NCBI GenBank assembly: GCA_022826925.1
Contig: JAJDTX010000034.1
Coordinates: 1 to 62,828, forward strand
Source of the DNA: Bryobacterales bacterium
Lineage (GTDB): Bacteria > Acidobacteriota > Terriglobia > Bryobacterales > UBA6623
DNA length: 62,828 nucleotides
Reading direction: 5' to 3'
Within the stretch, counting starts at the first letter, position 1. Each line of letters starts with the position of its first letter. The position numbers and the translations under genes are program-made. The notes under the pieces are model-generated. The model saw only the letters and a list, made by a program, of their open reading frames with translations. It made no database searches and was not told where the DNA came from. Below, piece after piece: positions 9,084 to 18,507 of this stretch.

Positions 9084-10289
9084 ATGAACTTCGCCGTGTC
9101 GGAAGAGTCCGCCCTCCTGGTCGCGTCGGTCCGGAGGTTCGTCGAGGAGGAGCTTTGCCCGTTGGAGGAGGAAGTCGAATCCAAGGGCGTGCTCGAACCA
9201 GACAAGGCCCGCGAGATATTTCTGAAATCCCGGGATCTGGGATTCTACGCCATGAACATGCCGGAGGAGGTAGGCGGCGGTGGACTCAGCGCTGTCGACA
9301 TGTGCCTGGCAGCTCAGGAGATGGGCCGAACCAGCGACATCTTGGTGCGCAGGGCTTTCGGAACTGTCTACGAGCTCCTCTTGGAGTGCGAAGGCCCGCA
9401 GCGCGACGAATGGCTGCTACCTGCCGTCCGCGGGGACCGCACATGCGCCATCGCGATGACAGAGCCCGGAGCGGGCTCGGACGCCGCCGGGATCCAGACA
9501 ACCGCAAAGCCGGACGGACACGGCTGGATCCTGAACGGGGGCAAGCACTTCGTGAGTGACGGAGCGTTCTCGGACTTCTTCGCCGTGACCGCGCGAACCG
9601 ATCCGGACGCCGGGGCGAAGGGGATCTCGGTCTTTCTCGTGGACAAGACGATGCCGGGCGTCACGGTCGGGCGAAACCAGTCGATGATGGGGCTGAGGGG
9701 AGGCAGCCATGTCGAGCTGGCATTCGATGACGTCAAGCTCGGCCGTAAGCACCTGCTCGGCGAGCCGGGACGAGGCCTGCGTCTGATTCTCGGCACGATT
9801 GGACGCGTGAGGCTCTTCGACATCGGGGCCCGGGCTGTCGGCACGGCGACGCTGCTGCTCGAGATGATGACGCGGCATGCCAGGGACCGACGGCAGTTTG
9901 GCGCTCCCATTGGAGAGTTCCAGATGATCCAGTCGCTGCTGGCCGACAGCGCGGTCGAGATCGCGTCGGCGAGACTTCTGTGCTTGGAGGCCGCGTGGGA
10001 GACCGACCAGGGCTTGGACCCCAGAGAAAAGGTCTCCGCGGTCAAGGTGTGTTCGTCCGAAACGCTGGGGCGGGTCGCCGACCGGGCGGTCCAGGTCTTC
10101 GGAGGTCTGGGCTACTGCAAGGACCTTCCTATCGAGCGCATCTACCGCGATTGCCGGGTCATGCGCATCTACGACGGGACATCGGAAATCCATCGCGGGG
10201 TGGTCGCGCGGGGCCTGCTGCGCGGCGGAGCGGCTGTGGTGCTGCCGAACGGAAAGGCGCTCGACCGATCGAGCGGCCCGAGGGCCTGA
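9084..10289 (+). CDS. Acyl-CoA dehydrogenase
   Basis: FAD-dependent alpha,beta-dehydrogenation of an acyl-CoA thioester, 401 residues, the usual length. The FAD/substrate signature MTEPGAGSDAAG lies at about 125-136, ARDRRQFGAPIGEFQ at about 266-280, and AVQVFGGLGYCKDLPIER at about 335-352. Where the catalytic Glu of medium-chain enzymes sits (YEGTSxIQR), this protein has IYDGTSEIHR, so Asp364 would be the base; several bacterial and ACAD10/11-like members share that change. The upstream crotonase relic suggests it was once part of a fatty-acid or branched-chain acid operon. Chain-length specificity cannot be read. Confidence 0.92.
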   Translation: MNFAVSEESALLVASVRRFVEEELCPLEEEVESKGVLEPDKAREIFLKSRDLGFYAMNMPEEVGGGGLSAVDMCLAAQEMGRTSDILVRRAFGTVYELLLECEGPQRDEWLLPAVRGDRTCAIAMTEPGAGSDAAGIQTTAKPDGHGWILNGGKHFVSDGAFSDFFAVTARTDPDAGAKGISVFLVDKTMPGVTVGRNQSMMGLRGGSHVELAFDDVKLGRKHLLGEPGRGLRLILGTIGRVRLFDIGARAVGTATLLLEMMTRHARDRRQFGAPIGEFQMIQSLLADSAVEIASARLLCLEAAWETDQGLDPREKVSAVKVCSSETLGRVADRAVQVFGGLGYCKDLPIERIYRDCRVMRIYDGTSEIHRGVVARGLLRGGAAVVLPNGKALDRSSGPRA

Positions 10290-10335
10290 ACTCGCCCCGC
10301 GAGCCTAGCGCGCTGCTTGCCTCACTGATCTCGAG

Positions 10336-11163
10336 CTAGAGTTCGTCGCCGCACACGCGGCAGTACCTTGCATCGAGGGCGTGCCCGGTGGCTCCACAGG
10401 AGGCGCAGGCTCGCCCGCGGTCAATGGAGATATCCGCACGTGCCATCTCGGCAGACACAATCCCTGTAGGCACCACGATCATCGAGTACCCAAGGATCAT
10501 TAGAATGCCAGACAGCAGACGCCCCAAGGCGGTGTTCGGTGCCACGTCTCCGTAGCCGACCGTGGTCAGAGTCACGATGGCCCAATAGATGCTGGTCGGA
10601 ATACTCGTAAAGCCCGACTGGTCGCCTTCGACTAGGTACATCACAGTGCCGAAGACCACGGCGATGCAAACCACGCCGGAAACAAAGACGGTAATCTTCC
10701 GGCGGCTAGCGTAGAGCGCGGTGGCCAGCTGCGATCCCTCTCGGACAAAGCGCACCAGCTTGAACACGCGAAACACCCGCAATAGGCGGATTCCGCGCAC
10801 TACTGCCAAGGACTGCGTACCGGAAAAGAACGCACTCAAGTAGGTCGGCAGGATCGCGAGCAGGTCGATGATGCCGAGAAAGCTGAGTGCATACGAGCGC
10901 GCATGGGCGACCGTCCAAAGCCTGAGCACGTATTCGACCGTGAAGATGACCGTGAAGCACCACTCGGCGATTCGCAGGGGCAGCCCGTACGCTTCATTGA
11001 TCTCCGGGACGCTCTCCAGCAGCACGCAGGTGACGCTGAGGAGGATCGCCACCAACAGCGCCACGTCAAAGGCCCTGCCTGCGGGCGTGCGCACGCCGAA
11101 GATGATGCGGTGCAGCCTGGAGCGAAGTCCTCCTCTCCGAGGTCTGTCAGCGATGGGATCCAC
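10336..11163 (-). CDS. Voltage-gated-type potassium channel with C-terminal zinc ribbon
   Basis: An ion_trans family inner-membrane channel subunit. TM segments are visible from FDVALLVAILLSVTCVLLE on. The S4 voltage sensor is RGIRLLRVFRVFKLVRFVRE with regularly spaced Arg/Lys, and the pore has the K+ filter TLTTVGYGDV. After the last TM, DRGRACASCGATGHALDA followed by RYCRVCGDEL gives two CxxC pairs, a rubredoxin-like zinc ribbon. The start is uncertain: I chose a GTG ahead of DPIADRPRRGG, giving about 275 residues; the frame stays open 70 codons further upstream without hydrophobic or conserved segments. The gene converges with the acyl-CoA dehydrogenase gene. Confidence 0.85.
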   Translation of the reverse strand: MDPIADRPRRGGLRSRLHRIIFGVRTPAGRAFDVALLVAILLSVTCVLLESVPEINEAYGLPLRIAEWCFTVIFTVEYVLRLWTVAHARSYALSFLGIIDLLAILPTYLSAFFSGTQSLAVVRGIRLLRVFRVFKLVRFVREGSQLATALYASRRKITVFVSGVVCIAVVFGTVMYLVEGDQSGFTSIPTSIYWAIVTLTTVGYGDVAPNTALGRLLSGILMILGYSMIVVPTGIVSAEMARADISIDRGRACASCGATGHALDARYCRVCGDEL

Positions 11164-11470
11164 TTCGCCTAGTGTATGCAACCGCCACCCCTCGGCCGCC
11201 AATCTTCTGGGGAGAAGGGCACGACCGGCGGACTTGTGAGAGCAGGAGCTGGCGGCAGGCAACCAAAGGTGTTGCGCAAGCGGTTGCCCGACCAGGAGAT
11301 CAGATCGCGAGTCGGTAGGTGCGCCGGTTCCGTTCAACCGCCATAAATGCCCAAGACTTTGCTGGCGCACCATTGGCTCGCAGCTGTCGCTGGCCTCCAG
11401 GCGCTCGACGGTATCCTATGTTGTGCGGAAGCCGACCTCACGGCGGCGACGACCCTGCTACAGCTTCTCA
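11164..11470. other. Divergent intergenic region
   Basis: About 300 bases between the divergent potassium-channel and sulfatase genes. It may include extra N-terminal codons of the channel if an upstream start is used. No RNA gene or repeat stands out; promoters for both genes should lie here but I cannot point to clear -35/-10 pairs. Confidence 0.4.
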
Positions 11471-12877
11471 ATGCCGATTCGAGTCGCTCTCTTGTTGACG
11501 CTTCCAGTCTTGGCCAGCGCCGGTCCCAATGTCGTCTTCCTCGTAGCCGATGACCTCGGCTGGAACGACGTCGGCTACCACGGCAGCGAAATCCAGACGC
11601 CGAACATTGACGCTATCGCAGAGTCGGGAGTGCGCTTGGAACGCCACTACTCCTACCCTTGGTGCTCTCCGACGCGCGCCGCGCTCATGACCGGCCGGTC
11701 GCCGCTGGAGATCGGGGTTCACGGCCCCTTCAACCCCAATCACCGCCGCGGACTGCCGACAGACGAGCATCTCCTGCCTCAATCGTTTGCCGCCGCCGGC
11801 TACCAAACATTCGCTACAGGCAAGTGGCACCTCGGCAATGCGCACGTAAAGTACTTTCCGCACAATCGTGGCTTCGACACGTTCTACGGCCACACAGGCC
11901 CCGGGATCGACTATTTCCGCCACACCATCGCCGGCTCGTACGACTGGCAGCGGAATGGAAAGTCTGCGAGGGACGAGGGCTACTCCACTTCGCTAATTGG
12001 CAATGAAGCAATCCGGGCAATCCTCGGCCGCGATCCTGAACAACCGTTCTTGCTCTACGTGGCCTTCAACGCTCCGCACACGCCCTTGCAGGCCCCGCCG
12101 GAGTATGTCGAAAAGTACGCGCACATCGAGAAAGAGAGCCGCAGGGTGTTCGCTGCGATGGTCGATTGTATGGATGTGGCAATCGGCCGAATCCTTGGCA
12201 CCATCGAATCCGAAGGTCTCGCGCGGGACACGCTCGTAGTCTTCATCAGTGACAACGGCGGCCTGCTCGCAACGGATGGCGGGGCCGACAACAGTCCGCT
12301 CAAAGGCGAAAAGACCCAGACTTGGGAGGGCGGGATTCGGACTCCTGCGGCCGTTCACTGGCCGGGCGTGGTGGAAGGCGGGGAAGTGCTCAACGACGTG
12401 GTCACGGTGCATGACTGGTTTCCAACGCTGCTGGAAGCCACCGGCGTGCGGGGGCGGAACAAAAAGCCGTTTTACGGGCGCAGCGCGTGGCCAGCGATCC
12501 GAGATCGTGAGCCGCTCGGCGAACGCCCGGTGGTGATCGGCGCCACTGGATGGTTTGCGGTCTTCGACGGCCCTTGGAAACTTGTCCACCGCCCGCTCCC
12601 GGAGGGTCGCAGCGAGCGGACACTGTATCGGATCTTCGATGATCCAAGCGAGAGCCGCGACCTTGCGGCGAGCGAGCCAGCAGCGTTCGAGCGCCTCGCG
12701 GGGATTCTGGACAGCTTCTCGCTTGGCGAGAACATCAGCGGTCCGGCCCCAAGCGACGAGCGGTTGCCAAATGGCAGGCGCAGGCCGCCTCCCGGAAACG
12801 GCTTGCCCGGAAACCCACACCCATCACAGGCGCCCGAGCGGCGGCCGCCGTTTGCGGAACGAGCGGCGCGCGACTGA
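11471..12877 (+). CDS. Exported sulfatase, formylglycine-dependent (tandem copy 1)
   Basis: An arylsulfatase-type enzyme of 468 residues that hydrolyses sulfate esters in the periplasm or outside. The ATG chosen gives a signal peptide (MPIRVALLLTLPVLASA). The metal-binding DD lies in VADDLGWNDVGYHG (27-28), the modification motif CSPTR at 65-69 (Cys becomes formylglycine), GKWHLG at about 117-122 and SDNGG at about 260-264. The Cys-type motif requires a formylglycine-generating enzyme or an anaerobic maturase encoded elsewhere; none is in this window. The C-terminus carries a Pro/Arg-rich tail. It is a close paralogue of the next gene, about 150 bases away. Confidence 0.9.
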   Translation: MPIRVALLLTLPVLASAGPNVVFLVADDLGWNDVGYHGSEIQTPNIDAIAESGVRLERHYSYPWCSPTRAALMTGRSPLEIGVHGPFNPNHRRGLPTDEHLLPQSFAAAGYQTFATGKWHLGNAHVKYFPHNRGFDTFYGHTGPGIDYFRHTIAGSYDWQRNGKSARDEGYSTSLIGNEAIRAILGRDPEQPFLLYVAFNAPHTPLQAPPEYVEKYAHIEKESRRVFAAMVDCMDVAIGRILGTIESEGLARDTLVVFISDNGGLLATDGGADNSPLKGEKTQTWEGGIRTPAAVHWPGVVEGGEVLNDVVTVHDWFPTLLEATGVRGRNKKPFYGRSAWPAIRDREPLGERPVVIGATGWFAVFDGPWKLVHRPLPEGRSERTLYRIFDDPSESRDLAASEPAAFERLAGILDSFSLGENISGPAPSDERLPNGRRRPPPGNGLPGNPHPSQAPERRPPFAERAARD

Positions 12878-13031
12878 TTCGTCGGGCCGCCAGAGGTGGA
12901 CGGGAAGATCTTCCCCGGTCGGACCAGCAACGACCGCGATACCGGCTGACACAGTCGATTGACGTTCTATGCTGGTTAGGCGTTCCGACCGGCGGCGGGA
13001 CGATTGTCGAATGCGGCCCTGCGAAACCACC

Positions 13032-14444
13032 ATGTTTGTCCGAACTGTTCTCTGGCTGGTACTGCCCGCTCTCGCCGGCGCGGCGCCGAATATCGTTTTC
13101 ATGATGGCGGACGATCTCGGCTGGAACGATGTTGGCTATCACGGCAGCGAGATCCAAACGCCGAACATCGATGCGTTGGTCAAGCAAGGCGTCGAATTGG
13201 ATCGCTACTATGCGTTCCCTCTTTGCAGCCCGACCAGAGTGGCGCTGATGACCGGGCGCTCCCCAATCCGGCAGGGCATCGACACCCCCATCGGGCCCAA
13301 CGGCGGCTTGCCGCTCGACGAACACCTCTTGCCGCAAACGTTACAGGCCGCCGGATACCAGACGTTCATGGCAGGCAAGTGGCACCTGGGGATCGAAAGG
13401 ATTGCCTCCCATCCGTATCGCCGGGGCTTCGACCGGTCATACGGGCACCTCGGGGCCGCTGTTGACTACTTCGCCCACAACTGGCTTGGCGGCTTGGACT
13501 GGCACCGCAACGGCGAAGTCCTGCGAGAAGAGGGGTATGCGACGGAACTGATCACGTCTGAAGCGCTCGATCAGATCAGGGCCCGGGACAAGTCCAAGCC
13601 GATGTTCCTGTACGTGGCCTTCAACGCCCCTCACACGCCACTGCACGCCACCGACACCTACTTGGAGCGCTATCCCGACCTCGAAGACTCCAATCGGAAG
13701 GTATTCGCGGCGATGGTGAGCGCCATGGACGACGGGGTCGGGAAAGTACTAGCAGCGTTGGAGGCAGAGGGCATTGCCGATGACACGCTTGTGGTCTGGG
13801 TCAGCGACAACGGCGGCAGTATCCGCGCCGGCGCGAGCAACGAACCGCTACGAGGCGGCAAGAGCAACGCATTCGAGGGTGGCATCCGGGTGCCGGGAGT
13901 GGTTCGGTGGAATGGCGTCCTGACCGCCGGTAGCAAGCTCGAGCAGCAGTTCAGCGCGCATGACTGGTTCCAGACGCTCACGTCGGCTGTCGGCGTGGAG
14001 CCCCAGAACGCCAAGCCGTTCGATGGATTTGACATGTGGCCGGCGCTCAAGGACGGAACTGCGGTCGCTCGTGATGAGACCGTGATCGGCGTGGACGGCA
14101 ACTATGCGATCTTTCGTGACGGCTGGAAGCTCGTCGAATTTACTCCCCGCAATTCCCGTCAATCCACGCGGCATCTCTACCGCATCGAAGACGATCCCAG
14201 CGAAGAGCACGACCTGATCGAAGTCAAACCAGATCTAGCTGCTGAACTGCTGGCGCGAATTCGCTCGATACCGAGACCGCCCTCTGTGAGCAGGGATCTC
14301 CCGCAGCGCGGCGCGCGGCCCGGAGCGCCAGCGAAGGCGGGGCCTAAGGCAAAGGGGCGGGGCGGGCGCGGACCGCGAGACCCGCGTGCCGGATGGCCGA
14401 ACGAGACGCGCGAGCCATGGATCGACACAGCGTTGCGGGACTGA
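13032..14444 (+). CDS. Exported sulfatase, formylglycine-dependent (tandem copy 2)
   Basis: A 470-residue sulfatase closely similar to the preceding one: both share GWNDVGYHGSEIQTPNIDA, CSPTR at 65-69 and the APHTPL stretch. The start is the ATG before FVRTVLWLVLPALAGA, a signal peptide; another ATG seven codons upstream is possible. The C-terminal tail is richer in Gly, Arg and Pro (GAPAKAGPKAKGRGG), and both proteins end in a similar REPWIDTALRD or PPFAERAARD segment. The shared architecture indicates a tandem duplication followed by divergence, so the substrates may be related sulfated sugars. Confidence 0.9.
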   Translation: MFVRTVLWLVLPALAGAAPNIVFMMADDLGWNDVGYHGSEIQTPNIDALVKQGVELDRYYAFPLCSPTRVALMTGRSPIRQGIDTPIGPNGGLPLDEHLLPQTLQAAGYQTFMAGKWHLGIERIASHPYRRGFDRSYGHLGAAVDYFAHNWLGGLDWHRNGEVLREEGYATELITSEALDQIRARDKSKPMFLYVAFNAPHTPLHATDTYLERYPDLEDSNRKVFAAMVSAMDDGVGKVLAALEAEGIADDTLVVWVSDNGGSIRAGASNEPLRGGKSNAFEGGIRVPGVVRWNGVLTAGSKLEQQFSAHDWFQTLTSAVGVEPQNAKPFDGFDMWPALKDGTAVARDETVIGVDGNYAIFRDGWKLVEFTPRNSRQSTRHLYRIEDDPSEEHDLIEVKPDLAAELLARIRSIPRPPSVSRDLPQRGARPGAPAKAGPKAKGRGGRGPRDPRAGWPNETREPWIDTALRD

Positions 14445-14472
14445 GGCAAGCCATGGCTCTGGAGTGGCGCTG

Positions 14473-15318
14473 GTGACCCGCAAGCTGGTCTTCGGCCTCA
14501 CTCTGGCGTTAGCTCTGGCTTGGACGGCGCCGATCCGCGAGGAAGCAGCGCTCCCTGCGGACGCGGAAGCGGCAGCGGATCGGCTGGCGGCCAGCCCTCG
14601 CCATGGCGAATGGATCGAGATCCGCGAGGGCCAGGGGGCCAGCGGCGGGTGGCATGACGCGGTGCGGGCGTGGATCACCTATCCAGAACGGGCAACGCGA
14701 GCCCCTGTCGTGATCGTGATTCACGAGATTTTCGGACTGACTGACTGGGTGCGCGGAGTCGCCGATCAGCTTGCAGGCGCGGGCTACATCGCTATTGCCC
14801 CAGATCTGCTCACCGGTATAGGCCCCGAGGGCAAGACCCCGGCAGATCGGCAGGAAGCGGTGCGACTGGTTCGGGGATTGCGAATCGAAGATATTTCGCG
14901 TCGGCTGACAGCCGTGGGGCGCTTCGCGGTAGCGCTGCCGGCGTCGAACGGCAAGTTTGGAGTGATCGGGTTCTGCTGGGGCGGCGGCACGGCCTTTGCC
15001 TACTCCGGCTACGAGCCAAACCTTGCAGCCGCGGTGGTCTACTACGGAACATCTCCGGACAAGGGCGCGATCTCTCGCATCACGGCACCGGTAGCGGGAT
15101 TCTACGGCTCGGAAGACATGCGCGTGAACGCCACGATCCCAGCGGCCGAAGCCGAGATGCAGCGGCTGGGCTTGCAGTTCGAGAAGCACATCTACGACGG
15201 CGCTGGACACGGCTTTCTGCGCCAACAGTCGGGCAGGGAAGGCGCCAATCTCAAGGCCGCCGAATCTGCATGGTCGGGGAGTCTGGCGTTCCTTGGGAAA
15301 CACTTGGAGTTCAGGTGA
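14473..15318 (+). CDS. Exported dienelactone hydrolase family protein
   Basis: An alpha/beta hydrolase of 281 residues from a GTG preceded by CTGGAG at good spacing. The start gives a signal peptide (VTRKLVFGLTLALALA). The family marks are VVIVIHEIFGLTDWVRGVAD, the nucleophile Cys in IGFCWGGG, Asp in FYGSEDMRVN and His in DGAGHGF, the Cys-Asp-His triad of dienelactone hydrolases. Dienelactone hydrolase itself acts in chloroaromatic degradation, but most exported homologues have no known substrate. It starts 28 bases after the second sulfatase and is probably in the same operon. Confidence 0.88.
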   Translation: MTRKLVFGLTLALALAWTAPIREEAALPADAEAAADRLAASPRHGEWIEIREGQGASGGWHDAVRAWITYPERATRAPVVIVIHEIFGLTDWVRGVADQLAGAGYIAIAPDLLTGIGPEGKTPADRQEAVRLVRGLRIEDISRRLTAVGRFAVALPASNGKFGVIGFCWGGGTAFAYSGYEPNLAAAVVYYGTSPDKGAISRITAPVAGFYGSEDMRVNATIPAAEAEMQRLGLQFEKHIYDGAGHGFLRQQSGREGANLKAAESAWSGSLAFLGKHLEFR

Positions 15319-15367
15319 TACCGTCCGTCGAGACCGGTGCATGGGTCACCGGGCAGGAGCACGAGCA

Positions 15368-16555
15368 ATGAAGCCAGTCTGGATACTCCTACTTGCAGCT
15401 GTAGCGGCCCCGCTTGCCGCTCAGCAATCCCCGTGCCCGACGGATGTCTTCTTGGACGTAGGGCGGTTCCCCGGGGCCGGCGACGACTACCCCAAGCCCC
15501 ACATCGAAGTCGAGTGCGAGGAAGATACGCTGGTGGTCCGGAGCAACGGAATCCCGCACTACGAGTTCATCCAAATCACGCCCAACCCGCTTCTGGAGAC
15601 CGATCGCGAATACCGCTTCCCGCTCAGGCCGGAACTGGCAGAGATGCCGACTCCTATCCCGCTGCTCGGCACGGTTGGCGTCGCGATCAACGGCATCCCG
15701 TTTTTCGGGCCGAACGAAGGCGGCGTGCCCTATCCGGGCTTCGGGGATCCGATCTACAACTCCATCATGGATGCCTGCATGGGCCACACGGCGCGGGAGT
15801 ACCACTACCACGCGCTCGTCCAGGCCTGCCTTGCGGTCGACATCAAGCCCGGCGAACCATCGCCGATCCTAGCCTACGGCGCCGACGGTTTTGCCGTATA
15901 CGGCCCGTACAGCTGCGCCGATCAGGATTGCGCGACAGTCGTCAAGGCCAAGAGCAGTTGGAAGAAACTGCGGGATCCCGAAATCGACGCCTGGGATGCG
16001 TTTCGCTACGAACCGCAGCAGGGGCCGGAGTACTTGGATCGCTGCAATGGGCACGACCACGGCGAGGGATATCACTACCACGTCACCGAGAGTTGGCCAT
16101 ACATTCTGGGATGCTTCTCGGGCACCCCTTCGCCCGACGCCGGTCGTGAAGCGGCACCGCCTGTGTCTCAAGGCGGACCGCGCAGGGGCCCTCCGCCGCC
16201 CGACCAGCCGCCCAGTGCCGAGCAGGTCGCGGCAGCAGCGGAGCGACTCGGCATCGACACTGAGGCCTTGGCCGAGGCGCTGCGCCTTACCGACGGACGT
16301 ATCGATCCGATGAACTTTGCGGCGTCGGCGCGGACGCTAGGTATCGAGCTCGGCGCGTTGCGAGACGCCCTAGGCCTTCCGGCCCGCCGACGCGGCCCGG
16401 CCGGACCTCCTCCCGCCCGGCCACCGGCTGGCGGCGAAGAGCCCCCGTGCCGGTTCCGCTGCGGAACAAGCGATCCCAATGCGGTCGGTTGCGGGCTGAC
16501 ACCCGACTACAAGGTCGTTTGCACCCGGCCATGCGACAACAACAAGTGCGGCTGA
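15368..16555 (+). CDS. Exported YHYH-domain protein with Cys-rich C-terminus
   Basis: A 395-residue secreted protein; ATG preceded by GCAGGAGC. Signal peptide ends near LAAQQS. The YHYH domain is seen in GVAINGIPFFGPNEGG, ACMGHTAREYHYHALVQ and GHDHGEGYHYHVTESWPYILG, the His-rich motifs of this widely distributed domain, with a likely metal-binding role. Between about 255 and 365 lie a low-complexity Pro/Arg stretch and two alpha-helical SPIN-like segments (AERLGIDTEALAEALRL, ARTLGIELGALRDALGL), followed by a tail with six Cys (EPPCRFRCGTSD, VVCTRPCDNNKCG), suggesting disulfides or a small metal site. It follows the hydrolase by 49 bases and is probably in its operon. Confidence 0.85.
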   Translation: MKPVWILLLAAVAAPLAAQQSPCPTDVFLDVGRFPGAGDDYPKPHIEVECEEDTLVVRSNGIPHYEFIQITPNPLLETDREYRFPLRPELAEMPTPIPLLGTVGVAINGIPFFGPNEGGVPYPGFGDPIYNSIMDACMGHTAREYHYHALVQACLAVDIKPGEPSPILAYGADGFAVYGPYSCADQDCATVVKAKSSWKKLRDPEIDAWDAFRYEPQQGPEYLDRCNGHDHGEGYHYHVTESWPYILGCFSGTPSPDAGREAAPPVSQGGPRRGPPPPDQPPSAEQVAAAAERLGIDTEALAEALRLTDGRIDPMNFAASARTLGIELGALRDALGLPARRRGPAGPPPARPPAGGEEPPCRFRCGTSDPNAVGCGLTPDYKVVCTRPCDNNKCG

Positions 16556-16704
16556 CAGTTTGCACGGTCCTGGTGTAACGCTTCCCTAGCCACCGTCGAA
16601 GCAAGTCCGTGCGGTGCCGGACGCGCCCCCAAGCGCTAGTACCGTCAGTGCCTGTTGAGTCGGACGGCAGGAGTTTCGGCAGGACTTTGAGACAATCGTA
16701 GGCT

Positions 16705-18315
16705 ATGGCAAACGAGATTCTGTTGGTTGCCAATGGCGACCTCCGCCTGTCCGCCAACCGCATGTGCTGGCCCGCACAGCAAGAGATGGAAGCCAGGTTG
16801 ACAGCGGCGATCGAGAGTGCTGGCGGGAGCGTCCGCCGGGCACACGAGTACGACGCCACCAAGCAGCACGGGTTCATTGACAGCCAGAAGCGCGGCCTAG
16901 AGGTGTTCCGTTCGATCAACCGCAAGGCACCGCTGGTTGTCGCCGAGGCGGTCTGGCAGTATTCGCAGAACATTCTTGCCGGCCTGATGAACCACCAGGG
17001 GCCGATCTTGACGGTGGCGAACTGGAGCGGCCAGTGGCCCGGCTTGGTCGGCATGCTCAACCTCAATGGCAGCTTGACGAAGGCCGGTGTGGACTATTCC
17101 ACGCTGTGGAGCGAGGACTTCAGCGACGACTTCTTCACGAGCGCGCTGGGGAGTTGGATTCAAGGGGATCCGGTGGTGCATCGGTCACCGCACGTGCATG
17201 CCGCGCAGGATCTGATCTTGCCCCATAAGGCCATGCTGGCTGGGGCCGAAGTTGCCGAAGAGCTGAAGTCGAAGCGCGCGATCTTGGGTGTGTTCGACGA
17301 GGGTTGCATGGGAATGTACAACGCCATCATTCCCGACCACCTGCTTAATCCCACCGGTGTCTTCAAGGAGCGGCTCAGCCAGTCCGCGCTGTGGGCAGGC
17401 ATGCGGCAGGTTAGCGACGAAGAGGCACAGCAGGTGCGCGACTGGCTCGATGCCAAGGGTATGAGGTTCGAGACCGGCCCCGACGAGGCGACGGACCTGA
17501 CGGATGCCCAGATCTTGTTGCAGTGCAAGATGTACATCGCTGCGCTGCGCATCGCCGACGAGTTCGGCTGTGACACTATCGGCATCCAATACCAGCAGGG
17601 ATTGAAGGACATCTGCCCAGCGTCTGACTTGGTCGAGGGGCTGCTCAACAACGTAGATCGACCACCCGCAATGAGCGTCGACGGGCGGGTGCTGTTCGAA
17701 GGCCAAGCGATGCCGCACTTCAACGAGGTCGACGAGTGCGCCGGCCTGGATGCCTTGGTCACGAACCGCGTCTGGAACAGGCTTGGCTACGATCCCGAGA
17801 CCACGCTGCACGATCTACGCTATGGCGAGCCCTACACGGTGCGCGGCCAAGAAGAGTTCGTCTGGGTATTCGAGATTTCGGGCTCGGTCCCACCCAACCA
17901 CCTGATCGGCGGATACACGGGCACCGTCAGCGAACGCCAGCCGCCGATGTACTTCCCGCTGGGCGGCGGGACGATCAAGGGCATCAGCAAGCCAGGCGAG
18001 GTGGTCTGGAGCCGAATTTTTGTCGAAGACAACCGCCTGAAGGCGGATGTGGGACTGGCCGAGGTGGTCGAGTTGCCGCAAGAAGAGACCGAGCGACGCT
18101 GGCAGATCACCACGCCTCAGTGGCCGATCATGCACGCCATCACGAGAGGCGTCAGCCGCGACAGGATGATGGGCAGGCACAAGTCGAATCACATCCAGGT
18201 GGCCTACGCTCCGGACCTGTCGGCGGCACGCTCGGCGCTAAGCGCCAAGATTGCCGCGTTCCGCAGCTTGGACATTGAAGTTTTCGTTTGCGGCACTGGC
18301 CACGAGCTGGTGTGA
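16705..18315 (+). CDS. L-fucose/L-arabinose isomerase-like protein
   Basis: A 536-residue cytoplasmic-type protein without a signal peptide. Features of the fucose/arabinose isomerase fold are visible: an N-terminal flavodoxin-like domain ([15 protein letters not shown]), [40 protein letters not shown], and later [21 protein letters not shown] with probable Mn-ligand acids, and the C-terminal [32 protein letters not shown]. Isomerisation of an aldose to a ketose is the family activity, and an arabinofuranosidase is in the same window, but the sequence is diverged enough that the substrate could be another deoxysugar. It is preceded by about 150 bases without genes. Confidence 0.75.
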   Translation: MANEILLVANGDLRLSANRMCWPAQQEMEARLTAAIESAGGSVRRAHEYDATKQHGFIDSQKRGLEVFRSINRKAPLVVAEAVWQYSQNILAGLMNHQGPILTVANWSGQWPGLVGMLNLNGSLTKAGVDYSTLWSEDFSDDFFTSALGSWIQGDPVVHRSPHVHAAQDLILPHKAMLAGAEVAEELKSKRAILGVFDEGCMGMYNAIIPDHLLNPTGVFKERLSQSALWAGMRQVSDEEAQQVRDWLDAKGMRFETGPDEATDLTDAQILLQCKMYIAALRIADEFGCDTIGIQYQQGLKDICPASDLVEGLLNNVDRPPAMSVDGRVLFEGQAMPHFNEVDECAGLDALVTNRVWNRLGYDPETTLHDLRYGEPYTVRGQEEFVWVFEISGSVPPNHLIGGYTGTVSERQPPMYFPLGGGTIKGISKPGEVVWSRIFVEDNRLKADVGLAEVVELPQEETERRWQITTPQWPIMHAITRGVSRDRMMGRHKSNHIQVAYAPDLSAARSALSAKIAAFRSLDIEVFVCGTGHELV

Positions 18316-18507
18316 CCGGTCCATCGAGGTTTGCGCGTCGGCGGACGGTAATAGCTGGTACCGGTTGAGCTGCCCATGCGCGCAGCCATCTTGCACAAAT
18401 CTGTATTCCAGCCCCTGAGAGTACGCTAACCCCTTATTCCTCAAGGCGTTTCAGGGAATCCGTCCCTAGGCACGATTGAGCCGTTACCATGCGGTACGAT
18501 CCGAGGG

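Noticed and set aside
9368..10193. Long minus-strand frames across the acyl-CoA dehydrogenase gene
   Set aside because: They are antisense to a clearly homologous coding gene and have no family features.
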